The notes under the pieces were generated by a model. That model was not told the origin of the DNA, did not search any database, and saw nothing but the letters and a program-made list of their open reading frames with translations. A program made the translations under genes and the position numbers. Positions 6,679 to 14,878 of a stretch of DNA of 54,598 bases are shown here, in pieces (the first letter of the stretch is position 1; the number at the start of each line of letters is the position of its first letter). Source of the DNA: Lacticaseibacillus hulanensis. Lineage in GTDB: Bacteria > Bacillota > Bacilli > Lactobacillales > Lactobacillaceae. Location: NCBI RefSeq assembly GCF_004010095.1, contig NZ_RRYD01000018.1:1-54598 (forward strand). The letters run 5' to 3'.

Positions 6679-9318
6679 TTAATCTAGCTTGATTCTGTTT
6701 CGTTCCTCATCAATCATTTTGATAGCTTCCAATATTTCATCTTCACTATACTCAATGCCCAATTTGTCATTATCAACAGCACCATACATGATTTCTTCTT
6801 TTGCCTTCAAACGTCGATATATCTTTTCATCAATGTAGCCAGGCCGATCACTTGATGCATCCTCATCTTTTGTTTGCAGGTAATAATAACGCGTGTGATC
6901 ACTTTGTTTAAGACCAATACGGTGTATACGGTCCCGCGACTGCAGCATGAAAGTCAGATTGAAATTGTATTCAAAGTAAACAGCATCATGGACACTTTGC
7001 TGCAACGAAATTGATTCACCCAATGTCTGCGGATTGGTGACCAACACTTGTATGTCTCCGTCTCGGAATTCATTAATCAATTCAACGCGATCTGACTTTG
7101 GGGTTCCACCATAAACAAGATTTACTCTAATCCCTTTGGCGCGCAAACGACTAGTGATTTTGTTGAGTGTACCAACAAATATTCCCCAAACCAGTACCTT
7201 TTTGTTTTGCTGAACCAACTGGCAAACCAAATCAATTCCGTATTCAAACTTAGGAGAAACTATATCGCTATCAATATTGAATGTGGAGTCGTTAAGTGCA
7301 TTCCCGCCTACATTCAATAAGTCTTCGAAATCATTCTTAGAAATAGTGTGGCTGTCATCATCATCGTCATCATAGGACATTAGCTCTCTATAATTTATGG
7401 CTTCATGAATTAATTCAGGGTTGGTCGATGCCTGTATTAATCTGATCAATATCGCCAAACTTGATTTCTCCTTGCGGTAAATTTCTTCTGCTAATTTACG
7501 CTGGCCTTCACTTGGTTTGATTACATTCACGTAATCATCATCTGCTTTTGGAACCTGTAAATCCTTCTTATTTGTACGCCAATAGAAGGGATGAATTGAT
7601 CGATTTATTTCCTCAATTTCCCGAACTCTAGGTTTATTAAGTTCATCCAAATCCCATCTAAAGAATGTGTTGTATTCATCCCCATACAAAACGTGTAAAA
7701 AGTTATAAATGTCGCGGTACGTGTTTGGTATTGGCGTACCAGTTAACACATACCTAAATTTAGTTTTATCAGAAATTTCCAGTGCAGCTTGTGCATGTTT
7801 GCCATCCGGATTTTTAATGCGATGAACTTCGTCAAAAACTAGCATTGTGTCATTATCCAACATTCTATCCAACACACCGGTATAAGCAGAAAGGGATTCA
7901 TAGTTAACCAGAATGAGATTGCTGACCTTCCAATCCGTAACCAATTTTGATTTAAAATCTTTTGTGCTCTGACTGTCTATGCACGACAATTGTTTCTTTT
8001 GCTTAAACACCTCTTCAAACTCATGCTTCCAACTTTCAAATGCGCTAATTGGAGCAACAACCAGAATTCTTTCCAGTCTCTCGTTTTTGGGCGCACTTTG
8101 ACTATTTAGGTATGCAAAAACCCCAAGCAGCATAGCTGTTTTACCTGCACCAGGAACAGAAAAATTGGCCGCACGTTCCATTTCGTATTCATAAAAAGCA
8201 GCTCGCAAGTGAAGTGGTTTCAAAGGCCGCACAACCTCAGATTGAACTGTGTTACAGAATTCCTCGAATTGAATCCTTTTAGAAATTGGAAACTGTTCTA
8301 AATCCTCTTTGTAGACCTCACCAAGTATTTTATATTGTTCAATCGAATATTTTTTTCGTGCAATGAATTGCTCAACTGCTTTTGAGACAGTTACTTTTAC
8401 ATTCTTTCTGTACGCTCTCTGCTTAGTGACTTGAATTACTTTTTCAATATCTCTATAAGCTGTCCTTTGCCTAATAGTTTTATTATCAGGGTCAAAAAAA
8501 TAGGATGTATCGCTACCAGCTTTCAGTTTCCTATCAGAACTTGTTAATTTACATTCGGAATTATCAACTCGAATTATAGAACCATCAATAAATTTGAATG
8601 CTATCTCATTTGTTTGAATACCATTATCTTCATCCTCTGTTTGAGGTAGCTTAATTGTTGCCAAGCTTTGATATTTGGCAATCTCTTCGTATGCCAAGTC
8701 GGAAGCTTCTATTACTTCAATGTCTTCTTCCCTGTTTTCCCACAGCCTAGAAAATCGATTCTTATATTCTTTAATCCTAGATTGAACAAATTGGCTTCTA
8801 TCCCACGAAACATCAACACTGATACTTTCATAGTTCCTACTAATACCACTTTGTGTTTCATTGGCTGACCCATTAAAGAAAACACACTCAGTATCGTTGG
8901 AGATAATGCCAAATTTATCATGGAACAAACCTTGCTTAGTGAGGGCAACCTTCACCCGGGCCCTACCAGCAGCAATCATGAACGCTAAATTTCCAAGTCG
9001 TTCCTGTGCTTCTGAATTAAGTTTTTCATTCTGCGCCGCGATGTTAAGCGGCCTTATCTGATGGCGTAAAGAATATCCTTCTTTAATTTTCGCAAAATCA
9101 TCTGCTGAAATTTCCTTTGAAATAACAAACTGAGCTTCGCCACCGTTTTTGACCATTTCTTCAAACCCATGCGCATACAAATCCATACTTGCACTATTAA
9201 AGAAACCTGACACTCTCTGATACAGATTTGCTTCCGTCAATAGAGGATTATAAAAATTATCGACCAAGTCTTTCGTATACTCAGGCTCTATCGCATTCTT
9301 GACTTTGTCAGAAAACAT
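6679..9318 (-). CDS. PLD-family nuclease fused to SNF2-type helicase, candidate defence effector
   Basis: This 879-residue protein has two recognisable modules. Residues 1-200 form a phospholipase-D-like nuclease domain with H133-x-K135 in LFHDKFGI and downstream GSANE; a single HxK motif per chain implies a dimeric active site. From about residue 370 there is an SF2 SNF2/Rad54-type ATPase: Walker A SVPGAGKT (387-394), DEVH (496-499), LTGTPIPN (motif III), and QSRDRIHRIG (motif VI). The region between (about 200-370) is unassigned. It starts inside the TAATG overlap with the upstream ParB-like gene, so the two are translationally coupled. The codon use is A+T-rich, unlike the core genes. DNA cleavage or restriction of invading DNA is inferred, not shown. 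Confidence 0.85.
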   Translation of the reverse strand: MFSDKVKNAIEPEYTKDLVDNFYNPLLTEANLYQRVSGFFNSASMDLYAHGFEEMVKNGGEAQFVISKEISADDFAKIKEGYSLRHQIRPLNIAAQNEKLNSEAQERLGNLAFMIAAGRARVKVALTKQGLFHDKFGIISNDTECVFFNGSANETQSGISRNYESISVDVSWDRSQFVQSRIKEYKNRFSRLWENREEDIEVIEASDLAYEEIAKYQSLATIKLPQTEDEDNGIQTNEIAFKFIDGSIIRVDNSECKLTSSDRKLKAGSDTSYFFDPDNKTIRQRTAYRDIEKVIQVTKQRAYRKNVKVTVSKAVEQFIARKKYSIEQYKILGEVYKEDLEQFPISKRIQFEEFCNTVQSEVVRPLKPLHLRAAFYEYEMERAANFSVPGAGKTAMLLGVFAYLNSQSAPKNERLERILVVAPISAFESWKHEFEEVFKQKKQLSCIDSQSTKDFKSKLVTDWKVSNLILVNYESLSAYTGVLDRMLDNDTMLVFDEVHRIKNPDGKHAQAALEISDKTKFRYVLTGTPIPNTYRDIYNFLHVLYGDEYNTFFRWDLDELNKPRVREIEEINRSIHPFYWRTNKKDLQVPKADDDYVNVIKPSEGQRKLAEEIYRKEKSSLAILIRLIQASTNPELIHEAINYRELMSYDDDDDDSHTISKNDFEDLLNVGGNALNDSTFNIDSDIVSPKFEYGIDLVCQLVQQNKKVLVWGIFVGTLNKITSRLRAKGIRVNLVYGGTPKSDRVELINEFRDGDIQVLVTNPQTLGESISLQQSVHDAVYFEYNFNLTFMLQSRDRIHRIGLKQSDHTRYYYLQTKDEDASSDRPGYIDEKIYRRLKAKEEIMYGAVDNDKLGIEYSEDEILEAIKMIDEERNRIKLD

Positions 9319-10580
9319 TACATACGTAGCTCCTTTTTTAACTTGAACACGACATCTGAGATATCCTTCAAGGTGTCTTTCGCTTCAGCGTTCTCGTCCA
9401 CGTTCAATTCCGTAAAATCAGAAGCGCTCATAACCGACAGTTTCTCATAAATATCTTCCAATTCTGACAAAGATTTACGTCGTTTTCCATCCTTATCACC
9501 TTTAAAAGCCAATCGATTAGTCGACTTGATGTATCTTGCAGCTTGGCTCTTCAAATGTTCATCTTCATTTATTCGCTGCTTCAATTCGGCTGCTGACGCA
9601 ATTGGTTTCTTAACAAACGCATCTACAATATCATCAAGCTTATCGTCGTCCTCAGTTGCATCTACTAAATGCGACTTAATATCTGGGTTCTTCAATATCT
9701 TGTTTTTCATATCCCGCATGACTATCTTTGGTTCAGCGGTCTCTAAACCAGACTTAGCAAGTAATAATCTTACTAAAACCGCATCTGTTACAGCCTCCTT
9801 GTCGTCACCCGTTAGCTTGTCAAGCGTTCCGCCAATTTCTTCAATTGGACCATCAATTTTTAAATCTCTAGCTAGATAAAACTTATCAATTGCGTTTCCA
9901 CCTGGAGATACTAGACTGATAAACCGAAGAATAAGCTCTGCTAGTCGTAAATCACGATTTATTCCCCTGGTATTCCCTGCGCCGGATGCTTTTTTGTATT
10001 CATCAACAGTCATCAGTTTTTCAATTTTAATCGTGTTGTATACATCGAAAATTCGGTCAATTGGGTCATAATCCACACGTTCCTCACGGCCAAGTTGTAA
10101 ATCCAGCTCTAATTCTTTAATGGTTTTTTCGTCCGATTTTTTAGCGGTATCAAGATTCAAAATAACCGCTTCAAAATATTTTTCAATATTGGTTTCGCGT
10201 TGGTACATACGAAGAGCAGTAAAACGTCGATTACCGTCAATGACCCGGCCATCTGGCAAAACAACACCTGGTTCCTGCTGAGTCTTTTCTTTAATGGATT
10301 TTAGCGTGTCCTTTAGAGCCTGGCTATTCGAATCTAACACAAATTTCTCAAAAATTTGATTGTATTCTGAATCGCCTGGTTCAGGTGCTAGTACACCATT
10401 TTCACTTTGATATTGCCTATAGGCGGTGTTAATGCGTCCATTTTGATCATTGTAGTAAAGATACTTAAGCGGAATCGCATAGACATCGTAGTTTGAACCA
10501 TCATTGCCAGGAACGGAAATCTTTTTCGTAGCACCAGTCTTCCTAAATTCTCCAGCAATTACCTTGTCAAATAAATTCAT
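9318..10580 (-). CDS. ParB-like (ParB/sulfiredoxin-fold) protein coupled to the PLD-helicase
   Basis: This 420-residue protein has a ParB-type signature at residues about 105-126 (VVLPDGRVIDGNRRFTALRM), the GxxR nucleotide-binding loop of the ParB/sulfiredoxin superfamily, which in ParB binds CTP. The remainder is helical and charged; it lacks a convincing HTH and I find no partner ParA, so chromosome partitioning is unlikely. ParB-like domains recur in defence and DNA-modification systems. The ATG at 10580 follows AAGGAGA. It is the first gene of a two-gene operon, and its stop codon overlaps the helicase start by one base (TAATG). It may sense nucleotides or DNA for the helicase-nuclease. 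Confidence 0.75.
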   Translation of the reverse strand: MNLFDKVIAGEFRKTGATKKISVPGNDGSNYDVYAIPLKYLYYNDQNGRINTAYRQYQSENGVLAPEPGDSEYNQIFEKFVLDSNSQALKDTLKSIKEKTQQEPGVVLPDGRVIDGNRRFTALRMYQRETNIEKYFEAVILNLDTAKKSDEKTIKELELDLQLGREERVDYDPIDRIFDVYNTIKIEKLMTVDEYKKASGAGNTRGINRDLRLAELILRFISLVSPGGNAIDKFYLARDLKIDGPIEEIGGTLDKLTGDDKEAVTDAVLVRLLLAKSGLETAEPKIVMRDMKNKILKNPDIKSHLVDATEDDDKLDDIVDAFVKKPIASAAELKQRINEDEHLKSQAARYIKSTNRLAFKGDKDGKRRKSLSELEDIYEKLSVMSASDFTELNVDENAEAKDTLKDISDVVFKLKKELRM

Positions 10581-10830
10581 AATTATTCTCCTTTTTTGAA
10601 TGTGGAAATATTAGCGTTACCATGCTTCAACAATCTTTGAATTCAATTGAGATTCACAACACCGGTCTAAAAAAGCCTTTTCTTAATATCAACTAATGCA
10701 CAAAGAAAATTGTTCGCTTAGGCAAAGCAATGGTCATCCACAGGCTCACTATAATTGTGTTTCTGTTACGACTATAAATTGATCGCCTGATAATTGCAAT
10801 GATCGTTTATGCAAAATTTACGATAACACA
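10581..10830. other. A+T-rich upstream region of the two-gene defence operon
   Basis: No gene seen. It must contain the promoter of the ParB-like/helicase operon, but no unambiguous -35/-10 pair could be chosen by eye. Confidence 0.4.
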
Positions 10831-10859
10831 AAAATGGCTGAGGACATCTGCCTCAGCCT
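10830..10859 (-). terminator. Terminator of the 44-codon gene
   Basis: GGCTGAGG pairs perfectly with CCTCAGCC around 7 nt. On the minus strand it is followed by ATTTTTGTG. It begins a few bases after the stop codon of the small gene. Confidence 0.8.
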
Positions 10860-10862
10860 AAA

Positions 10863-10997
10863 TCAATCGCTTACATATTCAGAGCCTTTTGCGTCGTCTT
10901 TCACCACCACGTTATCAAAAAGACCCCCAACACCTGGGTGGCGGCGGGAGTCAATTGCGCTGGGTAGGCGCGTGTTCAAAGAGAGGCCACGGAACAT
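10863..10997 (-). CDS. 44-residue protein with its own promoter and terminator, unknown function
   Basis: The frame encodes MFRGLSLNTRLPSAIDSRRH, then a glycine-rich turn (PGVGG), LFDNVVVKDD and a short polar tail ending YVSD. GTGAGG lies 5 bp upstream of the ATG, a promoter with 17-bp spacing lies about 15 bp further up, and a perfect GC-rich hairpin with a T-run follows the stop. Codon choice (GTG, GAC, CGC) matches the GC-rich core genes rather than the adjacent island. The unit is monocistronic. I recognise no family; with arginines near the start and acidic residues near the end it is probably a small soluble protein. Confidence 0.6.
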   Translation of the reverse strand: MFRGLSLNTRLPSAIDSRRHPGVGGLFDNVVVKDDAKGSEYVSD

Positions 10998-11012
10998 CCG
11001 AGCCTCACCGAT

Positions 11013-11041
11013 AGTGTAACGCGAATTGGCTTACCTGTCAC
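11013..11041 (-). promoter_or_regulatory. Promoter of the 44-codon gene
   Basis: On the minus strand GTGACA (11036-11041) and TACACT (11013-11018) are exactly 17 bp apart, placing transcription start just upstream of the ribosome site of the small gene. Confidence 0.6.
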
Positions 11042-11165
11042 AAAAATTCTGATATTTGGTCAATTATTATTTCGTCAATTTTTGTTATTAATTAAAGCAA
11101 ATGCTGTCCATTAATTGCCAATGTAGTTTGCCCAATGGACGGTAAGTCGGCGCACCCAAGATAAT

Positions 11166-11200
11166 AAAAACGCCGCCCAGCATTTCAACTAGGCGGCGTC
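11166..11200 (-). terminator. Terminator of the GGDEF/EAL gene
   Basis: CGCCGCC (11171-11177) pairs with GGCGGCG (11192-11198) and on the minus strand is followed by GTTTTTATT. It follows the stop codon at 11208 by about 10 bp. Confidence 0.85.
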
Positions 11201-11207
11201 CTTCTTG

Positions 11208-13055
11208 CTATTCAATTCGCGGTAATGCCGGACGGTCGTAGAAATAGCCCTGCAGGAAATGCGCGTGCAGCTTGTGCTCCGCGTAGTCCGCGTCGTTACT
11301 GTTCTCAATCCCAGTAATCACAATATCAATATTGAGTGGATCTAAGACAGCGTGCCATTCCTTGAGCCGGGCAATCAGCGCATCGCCAGGGTACTCGCGG
11401 CACAAGTCAGCCAGTTCGAACTTAACCCCGTCCATAAACGGCAGCACTGGCGCCAGCGAGAACAGGTCGGTGGCAATGTCCAGGTTCTCCACCTCAATAC
11501 GCACGTCGGCTTCCCGGTACAGCCGGCCCATGCGCTGCATCACGGACGCTTCAGGCATCCCCATCAGCTCAACCACCAGCACCTGCAACGCATCGCAATG
11601 GTCTCGGAAATCAACCAACTTCTGGAGCACCTCGGGCAGGGCAAACTGCTCCTGCGTGAGGTTGAGCATGATCTTCGGCACCTCAGCGCTTTGAATCGCC
11701 TTCTTGGCAAAATCAATCTGGACGCCAACCGCCAGTTCGAAGTTCTTGGGGAACATCCACTGGTCCCGGTCGCTATCATAGCGTGCCAGGCGCACCTCGT
11801 TGTGCACGGCCACGTGTGGCACCTTGTGCACGTTGATGATTTTCTGGTTGAAGATGGCGACGGTCGAAATCACTTTCGGCTTGCGCACCACATTCAGTGT
11901 TTTACCCATCACGGTCACCACGTCGCGGCCATAATGCTTGCTCTGGTAGAGGCTGGCATCGGCCCGGGCGTACAGGTCATCGAATTTTTCATCGTTGTCG
12001 CTGAGCTGCGCAATCCCAATTGAAATCGTGACGAGGACTTCATACCCCGCCGCCGGAAACCGCGTCTCGCGCACCACGCGCCAGCATTCCAGCAGCATCG
12101 CCTGCACGTCCTTAGCCGTCCGTCCCGGGAAGACCACGTTGAACTCCTCGCCGCCAGTCCGGTAGAGGGTGTGCACGCCCGGATATTCGCTGAGCATGTT
12201 TTCGAGGCTCTCGGCCACCCCTGCTAGCACCTGATCACCCGCCAAGTGGCCGTAATGATCGTTAATCTGCTTGAAGTGGTCAATGTCCAGCACCGCCATT
12301 GCCACCGGCGTGTGCTGCTCTTTGGCGCGGGCGAAAATCCCGGTGACATCCTGGACGTACGCCGCGTAGTTCTTCGAGTTGGTCAAGGCATCATAGTGGG
12401 CCTGCTGATCGTTCGCCGCATTCACCAATCGCTCACTGTGGTCATACTTCAGGTATATCGCGGTCACAAGCGCCATGACAAAGAACGTCACGAGGCCTAG
12501 GAACACGGGCGTCAGTGCGGTTAACCCGCCCGGAATTGCGGGCTTGAAGCACCAAAAAATGGCCGCCAAATACGTGAACGCGAAGACGTGGCGACTGATG
12601 TGGTAGCGAATGTGCGCCGCCAGTTTGCGCATGCCGATGAGCGTGATGGTGATCAGCACGAAGGTCAGGGCAAAACGCCAGGTACCAAACGCGGACCAAT
12701 AAAGGAGCAGCCACATCTCATAGACGCCAATTGCCCGCAGCGTGTACTCGAGCCAATTACTCTTTTCATCCAGCAACGGGAAGGTCATGACGAAGAAACT
12801 AAAGTTCGCAAAAACCAAGCTTAGTGTCGGGTTACCAATTATTCGTGTTATTTGATAGAAACCCAGGCCCAAAATCATGGTGATTGCGAGCATCGCAATG
12901 CGGATGATGATGGCCCGGCGTGTCTTACCATTCTGGTCAGTAAAAGCTAAGTGCCACAGCTCGCGGTAATAGACCACAAAGCCACTGGCAAAAAGCGTAC
13001 TAACAATCAGCTGCGCCAGCCAGAATTGCAAGCGTAGTGGTGTGCTGTCACTCAT
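11208..13055 (-). CDS. Membrane GGDEF / degenerate EAL domain protein
   Basis: This 615-residue protein has an N-terminal membrane sensor with about six hydrophobic segments (residues 10-205), then a GGDEF domain (about 220-380) and an EAL-like domain (about 395-615). The GGDEF domain has the active-site motif as GGEEF (YRTGGEEFNVVF) and the conserved DIDHFKQINDHYGH, so diguanylate cyclase activity is plausible. The C-terminal domain lacks the EAL signature and shows only scattered acidic residues of the fold (for example VEVENLD-like IEVENLD and ITGIENSNDAD), so it is probably not a phosphodiesterase. The start has a GAGGGAG site. Cyclic-di-GMP signalling is uncommon in lactobacilli. Confidence 0.9.
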   Translation of the reverse strand: MSDSTPLRLQFWLAQLIVSTLFASGFVVYYRELWHLAFTDQNGKTRRAIIIRIAMLAITMILGLGFYQITRIIGNPTLSLVFANFSFFVMTFPLLDEKSNWLEYTLRAIGVYEMWLLLYWSAFGTWRFALTFVLITITLIGMRKLAAHIRYHISRHVFAFTYLAAIFWCFKPAIPGGLTALTPVFLGLVTFFVMALVTAIYLKYDHSERLVNAANDQQAHYDALTNSKNYAAYVQDVTGIFARAKEQHTPVAMAVLDIDHFKQINDHYGHLAGDQVLAGVAESLENMLSEYPGVHTLYRTGGEEFNVVFPGRTAKDVQAMLLECWRVVRETRFPAAGYEVLVTISIGIAQLSDNDEKFDDLYARADASLYQSKHYGRDVVTVMGKTLNVVRKPKVISTVAIFNQKIINVHKVPHVAVHNEVRLARYDSDRDQWMFPKNFELAVGVQIDFAKKAIQSAEVPKIMLNLTQEQFALPEVLQKLVDFRDHCDALQVLVVELMGMPEASVMQRMGRLYREADVRIEVENLDIATDLFSLAPVLPFMDGVKFELADLCREYPGDALIARLKEWHAVLDPLNIDIVITGIENSNDADYAEHKLHAHFLQGYFYDRPALPRIE

Positions 13056-13506
13056 AGGTACTCCCTCTATTTACTAAAAAAATCCCCCGTGGTCTGAAAA
13101 ACTTATAATTAGTCGATGTTATTTTTTCACGAGTTTGGTATAACTAATTATTTATGTTGTTCATTACCATATTTATAGACTACTTCCGGTTTAATTACAA
13201 GCATTACCTCAATATTTCTGCCTGATTGTCACGCATAGGCGCCCGCCCCGCCTGCTACGAGCGTGTCTGGGCGCACACCACAATACCCGTAATTCCCGGC
13301 CATCAGGATGTCGGTGATGGTGGCCTTGGCTAACCATTTTGTTGCGGTGTCACTTTCCCCGTTTTCACACATTGGCATATTGACTGACTGCTTTTCATAG
13401 ATTTGGGTGCAAAGAGTTTGCGCTGATCCCAGCCTTCCAGGTACGCCGGGAACCTCTGCGCAATAAATGCAAATATGCGCCCAATAGTAGCTGATTTGCG
13501 CATCAA
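13056..13506. other. Intergenic region with GGDEF promoter and an unassigned open frame
   Basis: The left part is A+T-rich and carries the predicted promoter of the GGDEF gene. From about 13229 to 13500 the minus strand is open (it contains NYGYCGVRPD and ends GGAGAYA) but has no ribosome site, begins inside the neighbouring terminator and has an odd cysteine-rich composition. It may be a gene remnant or chance; I do not call it a gene. Confidence 0.4.
13102..13130 (-). promoter_or_regulatory. Predicted promoter of the GGDEF/EAL gene
   Basis: On the minus strand GTGAAA (13125-13130) and TATAAG (13102-13107) are 17 bp apart, about 45 bp upstream of the start codon. Confidence 0.5.
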
Positions 13507-13540
13507 AAAACGGCCAGGACATATTCTGTCCTGACCGCCG
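13507..13540 (-). terminator. Terminator of the third paralogue gene
   Basis: CAGGACA pairs with TGTCCTG around TATTC, extended by CGG/CCG; on the minus strand it is followed by GTTTTTTGA. It starts only a few bases after the stop at 13545. Confidence 0.8.
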
Positions 13541-13544
13541 CATT

Positions 13545-14495
13545 CTACTTGCGCTTACGTTTCTTGGCGCGCAGTTTCTTGGCCGCCTTCATGCTTAGGC
13601 CCTGGCGCACATCGTGTTTCTTTTTCGGTACCGCAATGAACTTCGCCATGTCCGGCACGGCCGCCATGACCTTGCCGTAGCGGGCCGCCATCGAGTCGAC
13701 CTCATCGCGCTGGCCGGTGACAAACGGGGTACCCGCAACAATCGCCGCCACCGCCAGCCGCTGGTCGCTAACCACCGGCACCGTGCTCGTCAGCAAACTG
13801 GTGAGCTCGTAGTTGGCCACCGCGTCATCGCTGAGTTTTTCCTCCAGCTGAGTTTCCAGCAGCTCCTTCACCTTGGCCAGGTTGAACAGGGGCAAGACGA
13901 ACTCACTGAGCCAGCTCTTGACCGTGTAGTCCGCCTTGTCACTGGCAATTTCTGCCAGCAGGGCGATATCCGTGAACGTGAGCTCTGTGCCCATGAGGAT
14001 TGCTTCCGGCAGGTGCGCATGCAACAGGTCGTGATCACTAACCGCGGCGTCGATGCCGAAGAATCCGCGCATGATTGCCAGCAGTGCGTCCACGCGGGTG
14101 CGGTCAGCGGGTTCACGGTCTGGTGCTTCCGCGCTCACTCCCGCCTTGATTAGCGCCGTCGCAATGGCTTTGGCGCTGCGCAGGTGGTGCTCGTCTTCAA
14201 GGAACTCCACGTAATCGCCCAGTAGTGCCGCCAGCTCGGTGCCGGTCAGGTTGAGCGCATTGCTCCACTCCTGCACGTTGTCCGTGAAAAGCGCACTTGC
14301 ATCCCGCGCCGTCCAGCGCCGGGGCGTGCGATCATAATTTTCAGCCATCTGCTTGGTGAAGTCGCGCACGAGTGCAGCCATTTGTTCGGTGGCGACAGTC
14401 TTCTCACCAAGTACTGAGTCACGACCCGCCGCGGCGTAATCCGCCAGCCACGTGTCCGTGTTGCCCAATACTCGGTTAATCTGTTCTGGTGTCAT
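13545..14495 (-). CDS. Helical protein of the three-paralogue family, unknown function (copy A)
   Basis: This 316-residue, all-helical soluble protein shares its layout with the genes at 14879 and 16006. An N-terminal segment is followed by a conserved PRRWT block (RTPRRWTARDASALF, about residue 60), a tryptophan about 15 residues later, and then a helix with FLEDEHHLRSA. The C-terminus ends in a basic tail, KKLRAKKRKRK, preceded by AAKK, that resembles the tail of copy B. The ATG has a GGAGGG site. A terminator lies between it and the upstream copies, so it is probably transcribed on its own. No family name is recognised; a nucleic-acid-binding role is only a guess from the tail. Confidence 0.75.
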   Translation of the reverse strand: MTPEQINRVLGNTDTWLADYAAAGRDSVLGEKTVATEQMAALVRDFTKQMAENYDRTPRRWTARDASALFTDNVQEWSNALNLTGTELAALLGDYVEFLEDEHHLRSAKAIATALIKAGVSAEAPDREPADRTRVDALLAIMRGFFGIDAAVSDHDLLHAHLPEAILMGTELTFTDIALLAEIASDKADYTVKSWLSEFVLPLFNLAKVKELLETQLEEKLSDDAVANYELTSLLTSTVPVVSDQRLAVAAIVAGTPFVTGQRDEVDSMAARYGKVMAAVPDMAKFIAVPKKKHDVRQGLSMKAAKKLRAKKRKRK

Positions 14496-14597
14496 GAGGC
14501 CCTCCGCTTCGCAATGTTTTCGGTATTGCCGTATTTTCCGTTTACCATTTTACCAATAACCACGCGATTACGCATGTTTATCGCAATTTGCGCATAA

Positions 14598-14629
14598 AAC
14601 AGGCACACCCAGCCGCGCCAGATGTGCCG
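14598..14629 (-). terminator. Terminator of the paralogue operon
   Basis: GGCACA (14602-14607) pairs with TGTGCC (14623-14628); on the minus strand the stem is followed by TGTTTTATG. It lies just after the stop of the 77-codon gene. Confidence 0.55.
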
Positions 14630-14637
14630 ATTGTGGA

Positions 14638-14871
14638 TTATTGAACTTCCTTAGCGCTCCACTGGACGGAAATACCGTAGCCGTCCTCGAAGCTGCCTTC
14701 TGCCTCGCCGTCAGCAAGAACCATGTCGAGGCTCGGTTCATCCCCGTAGTGCGCCATGATGTCCTGGACCATCTTGTGGAAGGCCGCCTGGCAGTCCGCT
14801 TTGTGGGCGAAAACCTCGCTGGCCACCTGGTCGGGGCTGGCGAAGACCATTACGTAGACCGTTTGTTCCAT
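14638..14871 (-). CDS. Small 77-residue protein at the end of the paralogue operon
   Basis: The protein begins MEQTVYVMVFASPDQVASEV, contains a helical middle (ADCQAAFHKMVQDIM) and ends with a beta-rich YGISVQWSAKEVQ, an alternating pattern compatible with a small alpha/beta fold. The ATG at 14871 is only 7 bp from the stop of the preceding copy B, so the two are co-transcribed and probably coupled. An earlier in-frame start would overlap copy B and adds unrelated sequence. No family is recognised. Confidence 0.65.
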   Translation of the reverse strand: MEQTVYVMVFASPDQVASEVFAHKADCQAAFHKMVQDIMAHYGDEPSLDMVLADGEAEGSFEDGYGISVQWSAKEVQ

Positions 14872-14878
14872 GTTGACC

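Noticed and set aside
9318..10580. Chromosome-partitioning ParB
   Set aside because: It has the GxxR signature but no adjacent parA, no parS-like context and it is coupled to a helicase-nuclease instead.
13229..13500. Open 90-codon frame on the minus strand ending GGAGAYA
   Set aside because: No ribosome site, it begins inside a terminator, composition is odd, and no family is recognised; kept only as a note in the intergenic entry.
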